A DNA stretch of 64,000 bases, taken from the NCBI RefSeq assembly GCF_017939745.1, contig NZ_JAGKQQ010000002.1, positions 558,001 to 622,000 on the forward strand, in the 5' to 3' direction. The notes below the pieces were generated by a model. It ran no database searches and was not told the origin of the DNA. It saw only the letters and a program-made list of their open reading frames with translations. Positions 41,016 through 49,771 of the stretch are shown here, piece after piece (positions within the stretch are counted from its first letter, which is position 1; each line of letters opens with the position of its first letter). Both the position numbers and the translations under genes were made by a program. This DNA is from Gemmata palustris (GTDB taxonomy: Bacteria > Planctomycetota > Planctomycetia > Gemmatales > Gemmataceae).

Positions 41016-42251
41016 TCACGCGGAAATAGTTAACGGGTTCTTACCGAGGGTCACGAGCGCCACGTCGCGGACCGGGTGGCGCTCCAGGTGGGCCATCACC
41101 GCGGCCGGCGTCAGGGCATCAATGGCGGCCTGGATCTCGTCGAACGAACGTACCCGACCGAGGAAGTACCAGTCGCCCGCGATGCTGCTCGCCCGGGCAC
41201 CCGTGGACTCTTCGGCCATAATCAGCGACGACTTCAGCCCGGCCTTCACGCGGTCGATCTCGTCGTCGGTCACGCCGGCCTTGAGTTTGCGCAGTTCGGC
41301 GAGCGTCACGTCGAGGGTCTCTTGTGCCCGGTCCGGTCCGGTGCCCGCGTAGCCGATCATCGCGCCGCGATCGCGGAACGATTCGTGCCGGACGCCGACG
41401 GAGTAACACAGCCCGCGTTTCTCGCGCACCTCGGTGAAGAGCCGCGCGCTCATCCCACCGGAAAGCACGCCCTCTGCAGCGCGGGCCGCGAAGTAATCGG
41501 CGTGCCCGATCGGAACACTGGGGTACGCGAACGCGATCTGCGTTTGGGCCGAGTCCTTGTAGATGTGTTCGGATTTCGGCTGGTGCGCCTGCGGAACAAC
41601 ATCCGGCACGTCACCGGGTTCCCACCGGCCGAACAGCTTCTCGACGCGGGCCTTCAGTGATTCCCAATCGACGTTGCCCGCCACCGCGATGATCGCCTTG
41701 TTCGGCCGCACGAACTTCCGGTAGTGCGCCCGCACCGCGTCGATGGTGAGCGCCTCGATGTCTTCCGCCTTACCGCGGCGGTCCTTGTTGAGCGGCGACG
41801 GGTAATAGCGCCGGTGCAACTCGACCATCACCTTGCCTTGCGGCGAATCTTCGAGGCTCTCGATGTCTTGAACCGCCAGCGCCTGAACCGGCTCGAGTTC
41901 TTCCTCCGGCAACCGCGGTTTGAGGATGATGTCGGCGTAGATGTCGAGGAGCGGGAGGACGTTGCGAGCGAGGGCTGAGCCGCCCAGTCGCAGATTCACG
42001 ACGCCGGCACTTTCGCCTCGGTCGATACCCAAGTTATCGAGGGCGAGGGACAGTTGGCGGCTGTCGCGCTCGCCGGCCCCGCGTGTGAGCATCTCGGCCA
42101 GCACGGTCGCGATCCCGAACTGCCCCTCCGGGTCGAACGCGGCCCCCGCGGGGATCAGGAAGTTGACCGCCACCGAGCGCACGTGGTCCATGCGCTCCGC
42201 CAGCAGCACCAGTCCGTTGGGCAAAGTGTGCTGGTGTACCTGTTGTCCCAC
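41016..42251 (-). CDS. M16-family non-catalytic subunit
   Basis: M16-peptidase-fold protein of 411 residues. I chose the GTG at 42251 because AGGAAC lies about 7 bases upstream and the protein then begins with the family's usual strand (VHQHTLPNGLVLLAERMD). The zinc motif is lost: the place of HxxEH reads GIATVLAEMLTRG (about 46-58). It therefore corresponds to the alpha/regulatory subunit that pairs with the HFLEH-containing protein downstream. The rest of the fold is well kept (VAGNVDWESLKARVEKLFGR; YPSVPIGHADYFAARAAEGV). Confidence 0.9.
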   Translation of the reverse strand: MGQQVHQHTLPNGLVLLAERMDHVRSVAVNFLIPAGAAFDPEGQFGIATVLAEMLTRGAGERDSRQLSLALDNLGIDRGESAGVVNLRLGGSALARNVLPLLDIYADIILKPRLPEEELEPVQALAVQDIESLEDSPQGKVMVELHRRYYPSPLNKDRRGKAEDIEALTIDAVRAHYRKFVRPNKAIIAVAGNVDWESLKARVEKLFGRWEPGDVPDVVPQAHQPKSEHIYKDSAQTQIAFAYPSVPIGHADYFAARAAEGVLSGGMSARLFTEVREKRGLCYSVGVRHESFRDRGAMIGYAGTGPDRAQETLDVTLAELRKLKAGVTDDEIDRVKAGLKSSLIMAEESTGARASSIAGDWYFLGRVRSFDEIQAAIDALTPAAVMAHLERHPVRDVALVTLGKNPLTISA

Positions 42252-42336
42252 AGATTCGTTCCTGTTGAAAGCACCGGCCCGGGCCGCGGGAATACGTCGG
42301 GCGCGGGAGCCCGTCGGCATTCTACGAACGGGCGTG

Positions 42337-42900
42337 TCACAACCCAACGCTTACGGTGTCCGGGTGCGGCAGTTCGACGGCTCGGTACAGCGTTTTGCAC
42401 GACCGGAACCCGATCGCGCGGTACGTGTGGACGGCCGGGCCGTTGGTCGCGGTCACTTCGAGGAACGCGCGGCGCACTCCGACCGATAAAAAGCCGCTCA
42501 GTGCCTGCAAGAGTAGCGCCCGGCCCAACCTCAACCCGCGGTACTCCGGCACCACGCCTAGGTTCTGAATCCCGCCGAAGCGGTTCTCGTCGAAGAGCCC
42601 CTGCACGGTGCCGGCGAGCCCGTCGGGACCGGAGAGCAACCACGTCGCTTGCGGGCAGAAGTCCGGGCGGTACCGGATCGCGGCCATCAGGTCGCGGCAC
42701 CCCGTGCGCGAACCGAGGCTCGGGAACACGAGCGAGTCCGTTTCGTTCCGAAAGCACGCGAACTTGACCTCCGCGTGCCGGTCCAGAAGCGAATCGTCCC
42801 AGCCGAGCCACGAAAAGCCGCTCGGCAGATCGACGCGCGGGAGCGGGTGCCCCAGTGCCAGTTCCATCCGGTGTCGCTTGAAGTATTTAACGTTCGCCAT
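42337..42900 (-). CDS. GNAT-family N-acetyltransferase
   Basis: Acetyl-CoA-dependent N-acetyltransferase of 187 residues. The acetyl-CoA-binding motif A is visible as LGVVPEYRGLRLGRALLLQA, a close match to the V-x-P-x-x-R-G-x-G/R-L-G consensus, followed by AFLEVTATNGPAVHTYRAIG. The N-terminal 60 residues are substrate-specific and not assignable. It lies 85 bases upstream of the M16 pair on the same strand and may start their operon. The acceptor is unknown. Confidence 0.88.
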   Translation of the reverse strand: MANVKYFKRHRMELALGHPLPRVDLPSGFSWLGWDDSLLDRHAEVKFACFRNETDSLVFPSLGSRTGCRDLMAAIRYRPDFCPQATWLLSGPDGLAGTVQGLFDENRFGGIQNLGVVPEYRGLRLGRALLLQALSGFLSVGVRRAFLEVTATNGPAVHTYRAIGFRSCKTLYRAVELPHPDTVSVGL

Positions 42901-42986
42901 CGCTCGGCTCCACGGCTGAACGCATCGTATCAGCGTGTGAGGAGCGGTACAACTGGCGCGCGATTCGGACCTCAGCCGGACACCGG

Positions 42987-43252
42987 GCTAACAATTGCTA
43001 ACATTTTTGGCCCCGGGACGGTTCCGCACCCCGAGTATCGCGCCAACTGCTGGCATTTCCAGCATTTCGACCTTATTTCCTCGTGAGGCACTCGCGCCGA
43101 GAGCTAACAACGGCTAACAATTCTGCGCTCCGGGGCTGACATTCGACCACATCCGCGCGCACGCGACTCAACCTCTCGATGCGCCGGTCTCGACCTGCCA
43201 CTTCCCCGTCTCGGAATTATACGCTAGTGAACACAAGAATACAAACAGTTCC
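42987..43252. repeat. Modular intergenic element, copy 2
   Basis: Diverged second copy of the element at 10143-10420. Block 1 (GCTAACAATTGCTAACATTT) is at 42987, block 2 (GCTAACAACGGCTAACAATT followed by CTGCG) at 43103, block 3 (AATTATACGCTAGTG) at 43215, ending CAAACAGTTCC at 43252. Here it lies between divergent genes (GNAT and the Gfo/Idh-like gene). Most of the 496-base spacer 42901-43396 is this element plus the palindrome at 43294-43361. Confidence 0.6.
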
Positions 43253-43293
43253 ACTACGCCATCTAGAGATGCCGCGCTGAATTTTTGGGTATT

Positions 43294-43361
43294 TGCGAAC
43301 GGCGCCGCGGAAACTCGCCGGTATTTTTAGACGCACCAGCGGGCGCACCGCCGTTCGCAAG
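43294..43361. repeat. 12-bp inverted repeat, GCGAACGGC family
   Basis: TTGCGAACGGCG at 43294-43305 is matched by CGCCGTTCGCAA at 43350-43361. The arm shares GCGAACGGC with the palindromes at 19688 and 49780. It lies just upstream of the 43397 gene start. Confidence 0.7.
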
Positions 43362-43396
43362 ATCTCACCCCGCGCCCCACAGCGAGCACCCTCCCC

Positions 43397-44299
43397 ATGA
43401 TTAAGCTCGGCATCCTCGACTTCGATACGTCGCACTGCGTCGAGTTCACCACGCGCCTGAACCAGACCGGCAAGGACAAGGAGCAGTTCGTTGAGGGCGC
43501 GAAGATCGTGGTCGGCTGCGCCGGCGAGTCGAAACTCTCGCCCGAGCGCATCGAGGGCTACGCCAAACAGATGAAGGACTTCGGCGTCGCGCTCGTTGAT
43601 AAGCCCGCCGACATGATCGGCAAAGTGGACGGGATGCTGATCGAAGCGGTGGACGGGACCGTTCACTACGAGCGCGCCAAGCCGTTCCTCGAAGCCGGTA
43701 TCCCGTGCTTCATCGACAAGCCCTACGCCTGCTCGCTCGACGACGCGAAGAAGATCGCGGAGCTGGCCGCGAAGAAGAAGCTCCCGCTCTTTTCGTCCTC
43801 GTCACTGCGGTACGCGCCGGAAGTGGTCGAGTACGCGGCCGACGCGAAGCACGGCAAAATCGCCGGCTGCGTGGTGTACGGCCCGGCGGCGCACTCCCCC
43901 ATCCCGGACCGGAACGCGGGGCTGTTTCACTACGGCATCCACGCGGTCGAAATGCTCTACACGCTCATGGGGCCGGGGTGCAAGCGCGTCACCTGCACGA
44001 GCGAAAAGGGCGCGGACGTCGTCACCGGCCAGTGGGCCGACGGGCGCGTGGCGAGCGTCCGCGGGACGCGCGCTCCGGCCACGGGTTTCGGCTTCACCGC
44101 GTTCGCCGAGAAGGGCGTCCAGGCGGTAACCGTCCCCACGAAGTTCATCTACCGCGAACTGCTCAAGAAGGTCGTGGAGCTGTTCAAAACGGGTAAGTCC
44201 CCGCTGGACATCGCGGAAACGATCGAGATCGTCGCGTTCATTGAGGCGGCGAACAAGAGCGGCGCCAACCACGGGGCCGGTGAAACCGTCAAAGTGTGA
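43397..44299 (+). CDS. Gfo/Idh/MocA-family oxidoreductase-like protein
   Basis: 300-residue protein of the NAD(P)-dependent Gfo/Idh/MocA superfamily, which acts on sugars and cyclitols. The N-terminal strand reads MIKLGILDFDTSHCVEFTTR, with DTSH in place of the usual glycine-rich GxGxxG. The signature IDKP (residues 106-109, corresponding to EKP) and a following DDAKKIAELAAKKKLPLFSS helix are kept. The C-terminal domain is short. The missing glycine motif makes dinucleotide binding uncertain, though this variant recurs, as I recall, in planctomycete homologues. An MFS transporter gene follows after 120 bases and may be co-transcribed, suggesting uptake and oxidation of one substrate. Confidence 0.8.
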   Translation: MIKLGILDFDTSHCVEFTTRLNQTGKDKEQFVEGAKIVVGCAGESKLSPERIEGYAKQMKDFGVALVDKPADMIGKVDGMLIEAVDGTVHYERAKPFLEAGIPCFIDKPYACSLDDAKKIAELAAKKKLPLFSSSSLRYAPEVVEYAADAKHGKIAGCVVYGPAAHSPIPDRNAGLFHYGIHAVEMLYTLMGPGCKRVTCTSEKGADVVTGQWADGRVASVRGTRAPATGFGFTAFAEKGVQAVTVPTKFIYRELLKKVVELFKTGKSPLDIAETIEIVAFIEAANKSGANHGAGETVKV

Positions 44300-44419
44300 C
44301 CCGCGCCCGCACGAACCGGCCCTATTTCGCTGGAACCCGTATCGGACGGTTGATACACTCGCCCGGCACGGCTTCGTTTTTAACTCGCACGCAACGACCC
44401 TCCCAACACGGAGACGCTA

Positions 44420-46105
44420 GTGAGTAGCGCGTCCTCTCCCGGTAATTCCCCCGGCCGGAACGAGAAGGTTCTCTTCTGGGCCAGTTTCTTCACCCTGATC
44501 GCGGCCGGCATCGGGTTCTCCGTTCGCGGGTTCATCCTCAAAGATTGGGGGAACCAGTTCGGGTTCACCCAGAGCGAACTCGGCTCGATCACCGGCGGCG
44601 GCCTGGTCGGGTTCGGTATCGCGATCATCTTCTTCAGCTTCTGCGCCGACCAGTTCGGTTACGGGAAGCTGATGATGGTCGCGTTCACGCTACACGCCTC
44701 GAGCGCGATCGTAACCTTCGCCGCGACGCCGATTTACGGCATGTACGGGAAGGAAGGCGCGTACTGGTGCCTCTACATCGGGATGTGGCTGTTCGCGCTC
44801 GGGAACGGCACCTGTGAGGCCGTTATCAACCCGCTCACCGCGACCCTGTTCCCCAAGAACAAGACGCACTGGCTGAACATTCTGCACGCCGGCTGGCCGC
44901 TCGGGTTGATCCTCGGCGCGCTCATCGTGCTGGGCTTCAAGCAGGCCGCGCCGGACGTCCGGTGGGAGGTCAAACTCGGCGTGTTCCTGGTGCCGGTGCT
45001 CCTGTACGGGTTGATGATGTTCAACCGGCCGTTCCCGCACTCGGAAGCGAAGTCGTCCGGCGTGTCGATGGGGACAATGGTGGTCACGCTGGTGTCGCCG
45101 ATCCTGCTGTTCCTGTTCTTTTTGCACGCGCTGGTCGGGTACGTGGAACTCGGAACCGATAGCTGGATCGGGAACATCACCGAGCGCGTCCTCGCGGACG
45201 AGACGAAGGCGCTGGTCGCCTTCATCTGGACGAACGCGCTCATGTTCACCCTGCGGTTCTTCGCCGGGCCGATCGTGGAGAAGATCAACCCGATCGGGCT
45301 GCTCTTCGTGAGCGCACTCATGGGCACGGCCGGCCTGTTCATGCTCGGCCAACCGTTCACCAACGACATCTGGCCGTGGATGTTCGCGGTCACGATCTAC
45401 GGGTTGGGTAAGACGTTCTACTGGCCGACGCTTTTAGGCACGATTTCCGAACGGTTCCCGAAGGGCGGCGCGCTGGCCCTGGGCATCAGCGGCGGCATCG
45501 GGATGATCTCGGCCGGTATGCTCGGCGGCCCGGGGATCGGGTACAAGCAGGACTACTTCGCGGTGGAGAAGGCGAAGGAAATCGCACCCGCGACCTACGA
45601 CCGCTACAAGGCACCGAATGCGTCCGGGTTCCCGGTGTTCTCGAACATCGCGCCGGACAAGCTTCCGCCGGTCGCGGGCCTGGACAACTCGAAGCTGAAG
45701 GTGTTCGACGATTGGGGCGGCGTGATTGACACCGACGGCAAGCGCAAAGAGGGGAAGAAGACCACACTCGAATCGGACCTGGAAACGGTCGCGCGCCTCG
45801 AATCCGAAGGCAAACCGGTCGGTGCCGAACTGAAGGAGAATCTGAACAAGCTCAAGGACTGGTGGGAGAAAGACGGCCGGCCGAACTACGCGGCCGACAA
45901 AGACAAGCTCGGTGAGGCACGGCTGTATGGTGCGAAACAGGCGCTGCTCTACACGGCCGTCGTGCCCGCTGTACTCGCGGTCGGGTTCCTGTTGCTGATC
46001 TTCTACTTCATGGCGACCGGTGGGTACAAGCAGGTCCACCTGGAAGCCGCCCGACCCAGCGGTCGCCCGGCCGGGGGCGCTGATGCGGGAGATTGGGGCC
46101 GGTAG
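44420..46105 (+). CDS. MFS transporter with large soluble insert
   Basis: Major facilitator superfamily transporter of 561 residues. It starts at a GTG with CGGAG about 7 bases upstream. Most membrane helices are clear (VLFWASFFTLIAAGIGFSV first; later LMFTLRFFAGPIVEKINPIG and PWMFAVTIYGLGKTFYWPTL). Near the C-terminus a hydrophilic, Lys/Glu-rich insert of about 130 residues (roughly 372-505; e.g. TLESDLETVARLESEGKPVG) precedes the last helix (LLYTAVVPAVLAVGFLLLIF). It resembles sugar/fucose-permease-type MFS proteins, but the substrate is unknown. The neighbouring oxidoreductase hints at a sugar or polyol. Confidence 0.88.
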   Translation: MSSASSPGNSPGRNEKVLFWASFFTLIAAGIGFSVRGFILKDWGNQFGFTQSELGSITGGGLVGFGIAIIFFSFCADQFGYGKLMMVAFTLHASSAIVTFAATPIYGMYGKEGAYWCLYIGMWLFALGNGTCEAVINPLTATLFPKNKTHWLNILHAGWPLGLILGALIVLGFKQAAPDVRWEVKLGVFLVPVLLYGLMMFNRPFPHSEAKSSGVSMGTMVVTLVSPILLFLFFLHALVGYVELGTDSWIGNITERVLADETKALVAFIWTNALMFTLRFFAGPIVEKINPIGLLFVSALMGTAGLFMLGQPFTNDIWPWMFAVTIYGLGKTFYWPTLLGTISERFPKGGALALGISGGIGMISAGMLGGPGIGYKQDYFAVEKAKEIAPATYDRYKAPNASGFPVFSNIAPDKLPPVAGLDNSKLKVFDDWGGVIDTDGKRKEGKKTTLESDLETVARLESEGKPVGAELKENLNKLKDWWEKDGRPNYAADKDKLGEARLYGAKQALLYTAVVPAVLAVGFLLLIFYFMATGGYKQVHLEAARPSGRPAGGADAGDWGR

Positions 46106-46139
46106 CGTTTATGATGGCTGAGATTGGTAATTGAAAAGC

Positions 46140-46209
46140 CCACCCGCTCGTTGACACTCGCGGTTCGCCTAAGTCTTTTGGCGAACCGCGAGTGTCAACG
46201 AGCGGGTGG
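46140..46209. repeat. Perfect 30-bp palindrome
   Basis: Arms 46140-46169 and 46180-46209 are perfect inverted repeats with a 10-base loop (TAAGTCTTTT). It lies 34 bases after the MFS stop. As an extended hairpin it could terminate transcription, but its length and sequence (CCACCCGCTCGTTGACACTC start) suggest a dispersed repeat. Confidence 0.88.
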
Positions 46210-46327
46210 CACTATCTTGTGGAATCGGTATGACGGTGTGTCGCGAGCGATCCGAAAGTCGAAGACGCAGCGTCTGAACCGGGTTCCCCTTGTCACTTCG
46301 CCCCTCCGCCGGTGAAATAGCGGCGTG

Positions 46328-47128
46328 ATGCTAACCGACACGCAGACCGGCACGCGCACGTTCACGTTCCTCGGCACCGGAACCTCAATGGGGGTGCCGA
46401 TGCTCGGCTGTGACTGTCACGTCTGCACCTCCACAAACCCCAAAAATCACCGCTACCGCTGCTCGGTGCTCATCAGCACCGCCGCGGGTAACGTCCTGAT
46501 CGACACCGCGCCCGAACTGCGGCTGCAACTACTCCGCGAGAACATCAAACTCGTCAACGCGGTCGTGTACACCCACTACCACGTCGACCACCTGTTCGGC
46601 CTCGACGACCTGCGCATCTTCCCGGTCAAACTGAACACGCCGCTGCCGATCTACTGCACAGACGAGACAGAAGTCATTATCCGGCAGGTATTTGCCTACG
46701 CCTTCGCGCCGGGCAGCGAAGACCTGCCCGTGGGGATGGTTCCGCGCCTCACGCTCGAGCGAATCGACGAGCGCCCGTTCGAGGTACTCGGCGAGCGGTT
46801 CACCCCGATCCCGCTCTTGCACGGGCGGTTCAACGTGTTCGGGTTCCGCGTGGGGGACATCGCGTACTGCACCGATGTGAGTAGCATCCCGGACCGGAGC
46901 TGGCCGCTCCTGGAGAACCTGGACGTGCTCGTGATCGACGCCCTCAAACCGGGCAAGCCGCACCCGTCACACTTCAACGTGGACCAGGCGCTCGAAGCCA
47001 TCGAGCGCATCAAGCCGCGCCGGGCGTACTTCACGCACATGGCCCACACAATGGAATACGACGAACTGATGCGCACCCTCCCGAAGGGCGTCGAACCGGC
47101 TTACGACGGGCTGAAGTTCACGTTCTAG
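46328..47128 (+). CDS. Metallo-beta-lactamase-fold hydrolase (PhnP-like)
   Basis: MBL-fold hydrolase of 266 residues. The N-terminal GTGTSMGVPMLGC is typical of PhnP/phosphodiesterase-type MBL proteins, and a CxCxxC-like cluster (GCDCHVC) precedes the metal motif THYHVDH (residues 82-88). Later ligands are in LLHGRFN (H) and YCTDVSSIPD (D), and HMAHTMEYDEL near the end. The expected reaction is hydrolysis of a cyclic phosphodiester. I chose the ATG at 46328 over the GTG at 46325; neither has a strong ribosome binding site. Confidence 0.9.
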   Translation: MLTDTQTGTRTFTFLGTGTSMGVPMLGCDCHVCTSTNPKNHRYRCSVLISTAAGNVLIDTAPELRLQLLRENIKLVNAVVYTHYHVDHLFGLDDLRIFPVKLNTPLPIYCTDETEVIIRQVFAYAFAPGSEDLPVGMVPRLTLERIDERPFEVLGERFTPIPLLHGRFNVFGFRVGDIAYCTDVSSIPDRSWPLLENLDVLVIDALKPGKPHPSHFNVDQALEAIERIKPRRAYFTHMAHTMEYDELMRTLPKGVEPAYDGLKFTF

Positions 47129-47242
47129 TCTTGTTTCGGTCTCGTTGTGGCGGTTTGAACGATCCACTCCCGTGCGGCGCAAATCGCTACACGGAACCGA
47201 AACCGGACGAGTACGCCCGTTTAAGCACCGGAAAAACGCGAT

Positions 47243-48631
47243 ATGACTGTTCCCCCCGCCGAACTTACCGACCGCCTGCGAGCCCACGGACAAGAACACG
47301 CACTGCTCGGTTGGGGCTCACTCGACACAAGTGCGCGGGCGGCCCTGGTTCGACAGCTCGAAGCACTTGACCTGGCGGAACTTGCAACACTGCGCGAACG
47401 GGCACTCGCTCCGCCCGAAGCCCCGCCAGAGCAGTTCGAGCCGGTGCCGATCACGCCCGCGGGGTTCACTGCGGAAGAAAAAGCGCGCGGCGCGGACGCC
47501 CTCGGGCGCGGTGAAATCGCGGCGCTGCTCGTGGCCGGCGGACAGGGGAGCCGACTCGGGGCGCTCCAACCGAAGGGCATGTTCCCGGCCGGCGCGATTT
47601 CGGGCACGTCGCTCTTTCAGATCCACGCGGAGAAGGTGCTAGCCACGAGTCGCCGGTACGGGCGCGCAGCGCCGCTCCTCATCATGACCAGCCCCGCGAC
47701 CGATGCCCCCACGCGCGCGTTTTTCGCCGAGAACGGCAACTTCGGACTCGCACCCGGGCAAGTCACGTTCTTCCAGCAGGGCACGATGCCCGCAGTGTGC
47801 CCGCACACGGGAAAACTACTATTTGAAGCCCCCGGCAAGCTGTTCCTCAGCCCGAACGGGCACGGCGGTACGCTCACCGCACTAGCCGATAGCGGCTCGC
47901 TCCGCGCCCTCACCGAGCAAGGCGTGAAGCACGTCTCGTACTTCCAGGTGGATAACCCGCTGGTGAAGGTGTTCGATCCCGGCTTCATCGGGCGCCACAT
48001 TGCAGCGGAGTCCGAAGCGTCGTCGAAGGTCGTGGCGAAAACCGCGCCGGACGAGAAGGTCGGCGTGCTGGTGTCCGCCAACGGGCGCGGCTCGATCATC
48101 GAATACACGCTCCTGCCCAAGCACCTCACGGAAGAACGGGAGCCGACCGGCGAACTCCGGTTCCGCGCCGGGAGCCCCGCGATTCACCTGTTCAGCGTGG
48201 CGTTTCTGGAGCGCGTGACGCGCACGGCGGCCGGGTCGCTGCCGTACCGCGCCGCACTCAAAGCGGTCGCCCACTTCGACCCGCGTGCCGGACAGAGCGT
48301 CCCCGCGCCGTCCGCAAAAGAACCGAATGCGGTGAAGTTCGAGCGCTTCATTTTCGATGCGCTGCCGCACGCGGAGCGGTGGCTCGCGGTCGAAACACTG
48401 CGCAGCGAAGAGTTCGCGCCGATCAAGAACGCGAGCGGCGCGGACTCGCCCGAAACGTCCCGGGCCGCGCAAATCGCGCTGCACACCGAATGGCTGCGTC
48501 GCGCCGGGATCGACACGAGCGGCCACGCGGTCGAAGTGTCTCCTCTATTCGGGCTCGATGCGGAGCACCTCGCCGAAAAGCTCCGGGGCGATAAACCCGT
48601 CAAGATTGTCGAACCGACAGTATTTAAGTAA
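47243..48631 (+). CDS. UDP-sugar (UDP-GlcNAc-type) pyrophosphorylase
   Basis: Uridylyltransferase of the UAP1/UDPGP family, 462 residues, which makes UDP-sugars from UTP and a sugar-1-phosphate. The nucleotide-binding loop is GGQGSRLGALQPKGMFP (99-115), the family's GGxGTRLG...PKG pattern. Other signatures are LIMTSPATDAPTRAFF, FFQQGTMPAV, SPNGHGGTL and YFQVDNPLVKVFDPGFIG. UAP1-like enzymes are eukaryote-type and replace or complement GlmU in planctomycetes. It is followed by a mannose-1-phosphate guanylyltransferase gene, so the block serves surface polysaccharide precursors. Confidence 0.9.
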   Translation: MTVPPAELTDRLRAHGQEHALLGWGSLDTSARAALVRQLEALDLAELATLRERALAPPEAPPEQFEPVPITPAGFTAEEKARGADALGRGEIAALLVAGGQGSRLGALQPKGMFPAGAISGTSLFQIHAEKVLATSRRYGRAAPLLIMTSPATDAPTRAFFAENGNFGLAPGQVTFFQQGTMPAVCPHTGKLLFEAPGKLFLSPNGHGGTLTALADSGSLRALTEQGVKHVSYFQVDNPLVKVFDPGFIGRHIAAESEASSKVVAKTAPDEKVGVLVSANGRGSIIEYTLLPKHLTEEREPTGELRFRAGSPAIHLFSVAFLERVTRTAAGSLPYRAALKAVAHFDPRAGQSVPAPSAKEPNAVKFERFIFDALPHAERWLAVETLRSEEFAPIKNASGADSPETSRAAQIALHTEWLRRAGIDTSGHAVEVSPLFGLDAEHLAEKLRGDKPVKIVEPTVFK

Positions 48632-48682
48632 TGAGATCGGGGCGCGGTACTCATTCGCGCCCCACGGAACGGACCTCCCAAA

Positions 48683-49771
48683 ATGCTCCACGCAATGATT
48701 ATGGCCGGCGGCGGCGGAACGCGGTTCTGGCCCCGGAGCCGCACGAAACGGCCCAAACAGTTCCTCACGTTCAGCGGGGACCGCACGCTCCTGCAAAGTA
48801 CGGTCGATCGCGTCGCGGCGCAGATCCCGCCGGAACGGACGTGGGTCGTCACGGGCGAGCAGTACGCCGCAGAAACCGCGGTCCAGTTACCCGAGTTGGC
48901 CCACGACCACATCATCGGCGAACCGGAGGGCCGCGACACGGCCCCGTGCGTGGGGCTCGGCGCGGCCATCATTCACAAGGCCGACCCGAACGCGACCATC
49001 GCCGTGATGCCCGCGGACCACGTCATCGAGCCGGAGCGCGAGTTCCAGCGCGCGCTCCACGCGGCCGAGCAGTTCATCGCGGACATGCCGGACAAGCTCG
49101 TCACGTTCGGCATCCGCCCCACGTTCCCCTCCACGGGCTACGGCTACATCCGGCGCGGCGAACCGGCCGGCTCGCGGCAGGGCGTTTCGGCGTTCCGCGT
49201 CGCCGAGTTCAAGGAGAAGCCGCAGTTCCCGCAAGCCGAGGAGTTCGTCGCCAGCGGTGCCTACGACTGGAACAGCGGCATCTTCGTGTGGAAGCCGGCC
49301 ACCATCCTGAACGAACTGCGCACGCGGAAGCCCGCGATTCACGAGGTCGCGACCCGAATCGCGGCCTCGTGGGGCACGTCATCCTGGCCCGAAGCGCTCC
49401 ACACGTCGTACCACGAGGCCGAGAAGAAGAGCATCGATTACGCCGTGATGCAGGGCGCTGCGGCGGACGGCAACGTGCTCGTGCTGGGCGCGCCGTACAC
49501 CTGGGACGACGTGGGGAGCTGGCTCGCGCTCGAGCGCCGGAACCCGCAGGACGCCGAGCACAACACGGTGCAGGCGCTCCACTGCGGCATCGAGACGAGC
49601 AAGTGCGTGATCGTCGGCGACCCGGGCCAGCTCATCGCCACTTACGGCGTGAGTAACTTGCTGATTATCCAGAACGGCAACGCGATCCTCGTCGCCGACC
49701 GCAAGCACGAGGACAAGGTGAAGGAAATCGTGGACGCACTGAAGAAGACCGGGCGCGGGGAATACACGTGA
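48683..49771 (+). CDS. manC: Mannose-1-phosphate guanylyltransferase (short, monofunctional)
   Basis: Makes GDP-mannose from GTP and mannose-1-phosphate. 362 residues, the short form without a phosphomannose isomerase domain. The nucleotidyltransferase start MIMAGGGGTRFWPRSRTKRP is textbook. Later motifs PADHVIEPE, FKEKPQF, YDWNSGIFVWKP and YTWDDVGSW are present. Its TGA overlaps the GTG start of ruvX by 4 bases (GTGA), so the two are translationally coupled. Confidence 0.94.
   Translation: MLHAMIMAGGGGTRFWPRSRTKRPKQFLTFSGDRTLLQSTVDRVAAQIPPERTWVVTGEQYAAETAVQLPELAHDHIIGEPEGRDTAPCVGLGAAIIHKADPNATIAVMPADHVIEPEREFQRALHAAEQFIADMPDKLVTFGIRPTFPSTGYGYIRRGEPAGSRQGVSAFRVAEFKEKPQFPQAEEFVASGAYDWNSGIFVWKPATILNELRTRKPAIHEVATRIAASWGTSSWPEALHTSYHEAEKKSIDYAVMQGAAADGNVLVLGAPYTWDDVGSWLALERRNPQDAEHNTVQALHCGIETSKCVIVGDPGQLIATYGVSNLLIIQNGNAILVADRKHEDKVKEIVDALKKTGRGEYT

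Noticed and set aside
41016-42251. Catalytic M16 peptidase assignment for this gene
   Set aside because: The HxxEH zinc motif is absent, so it is called the non-catalytic subunit.
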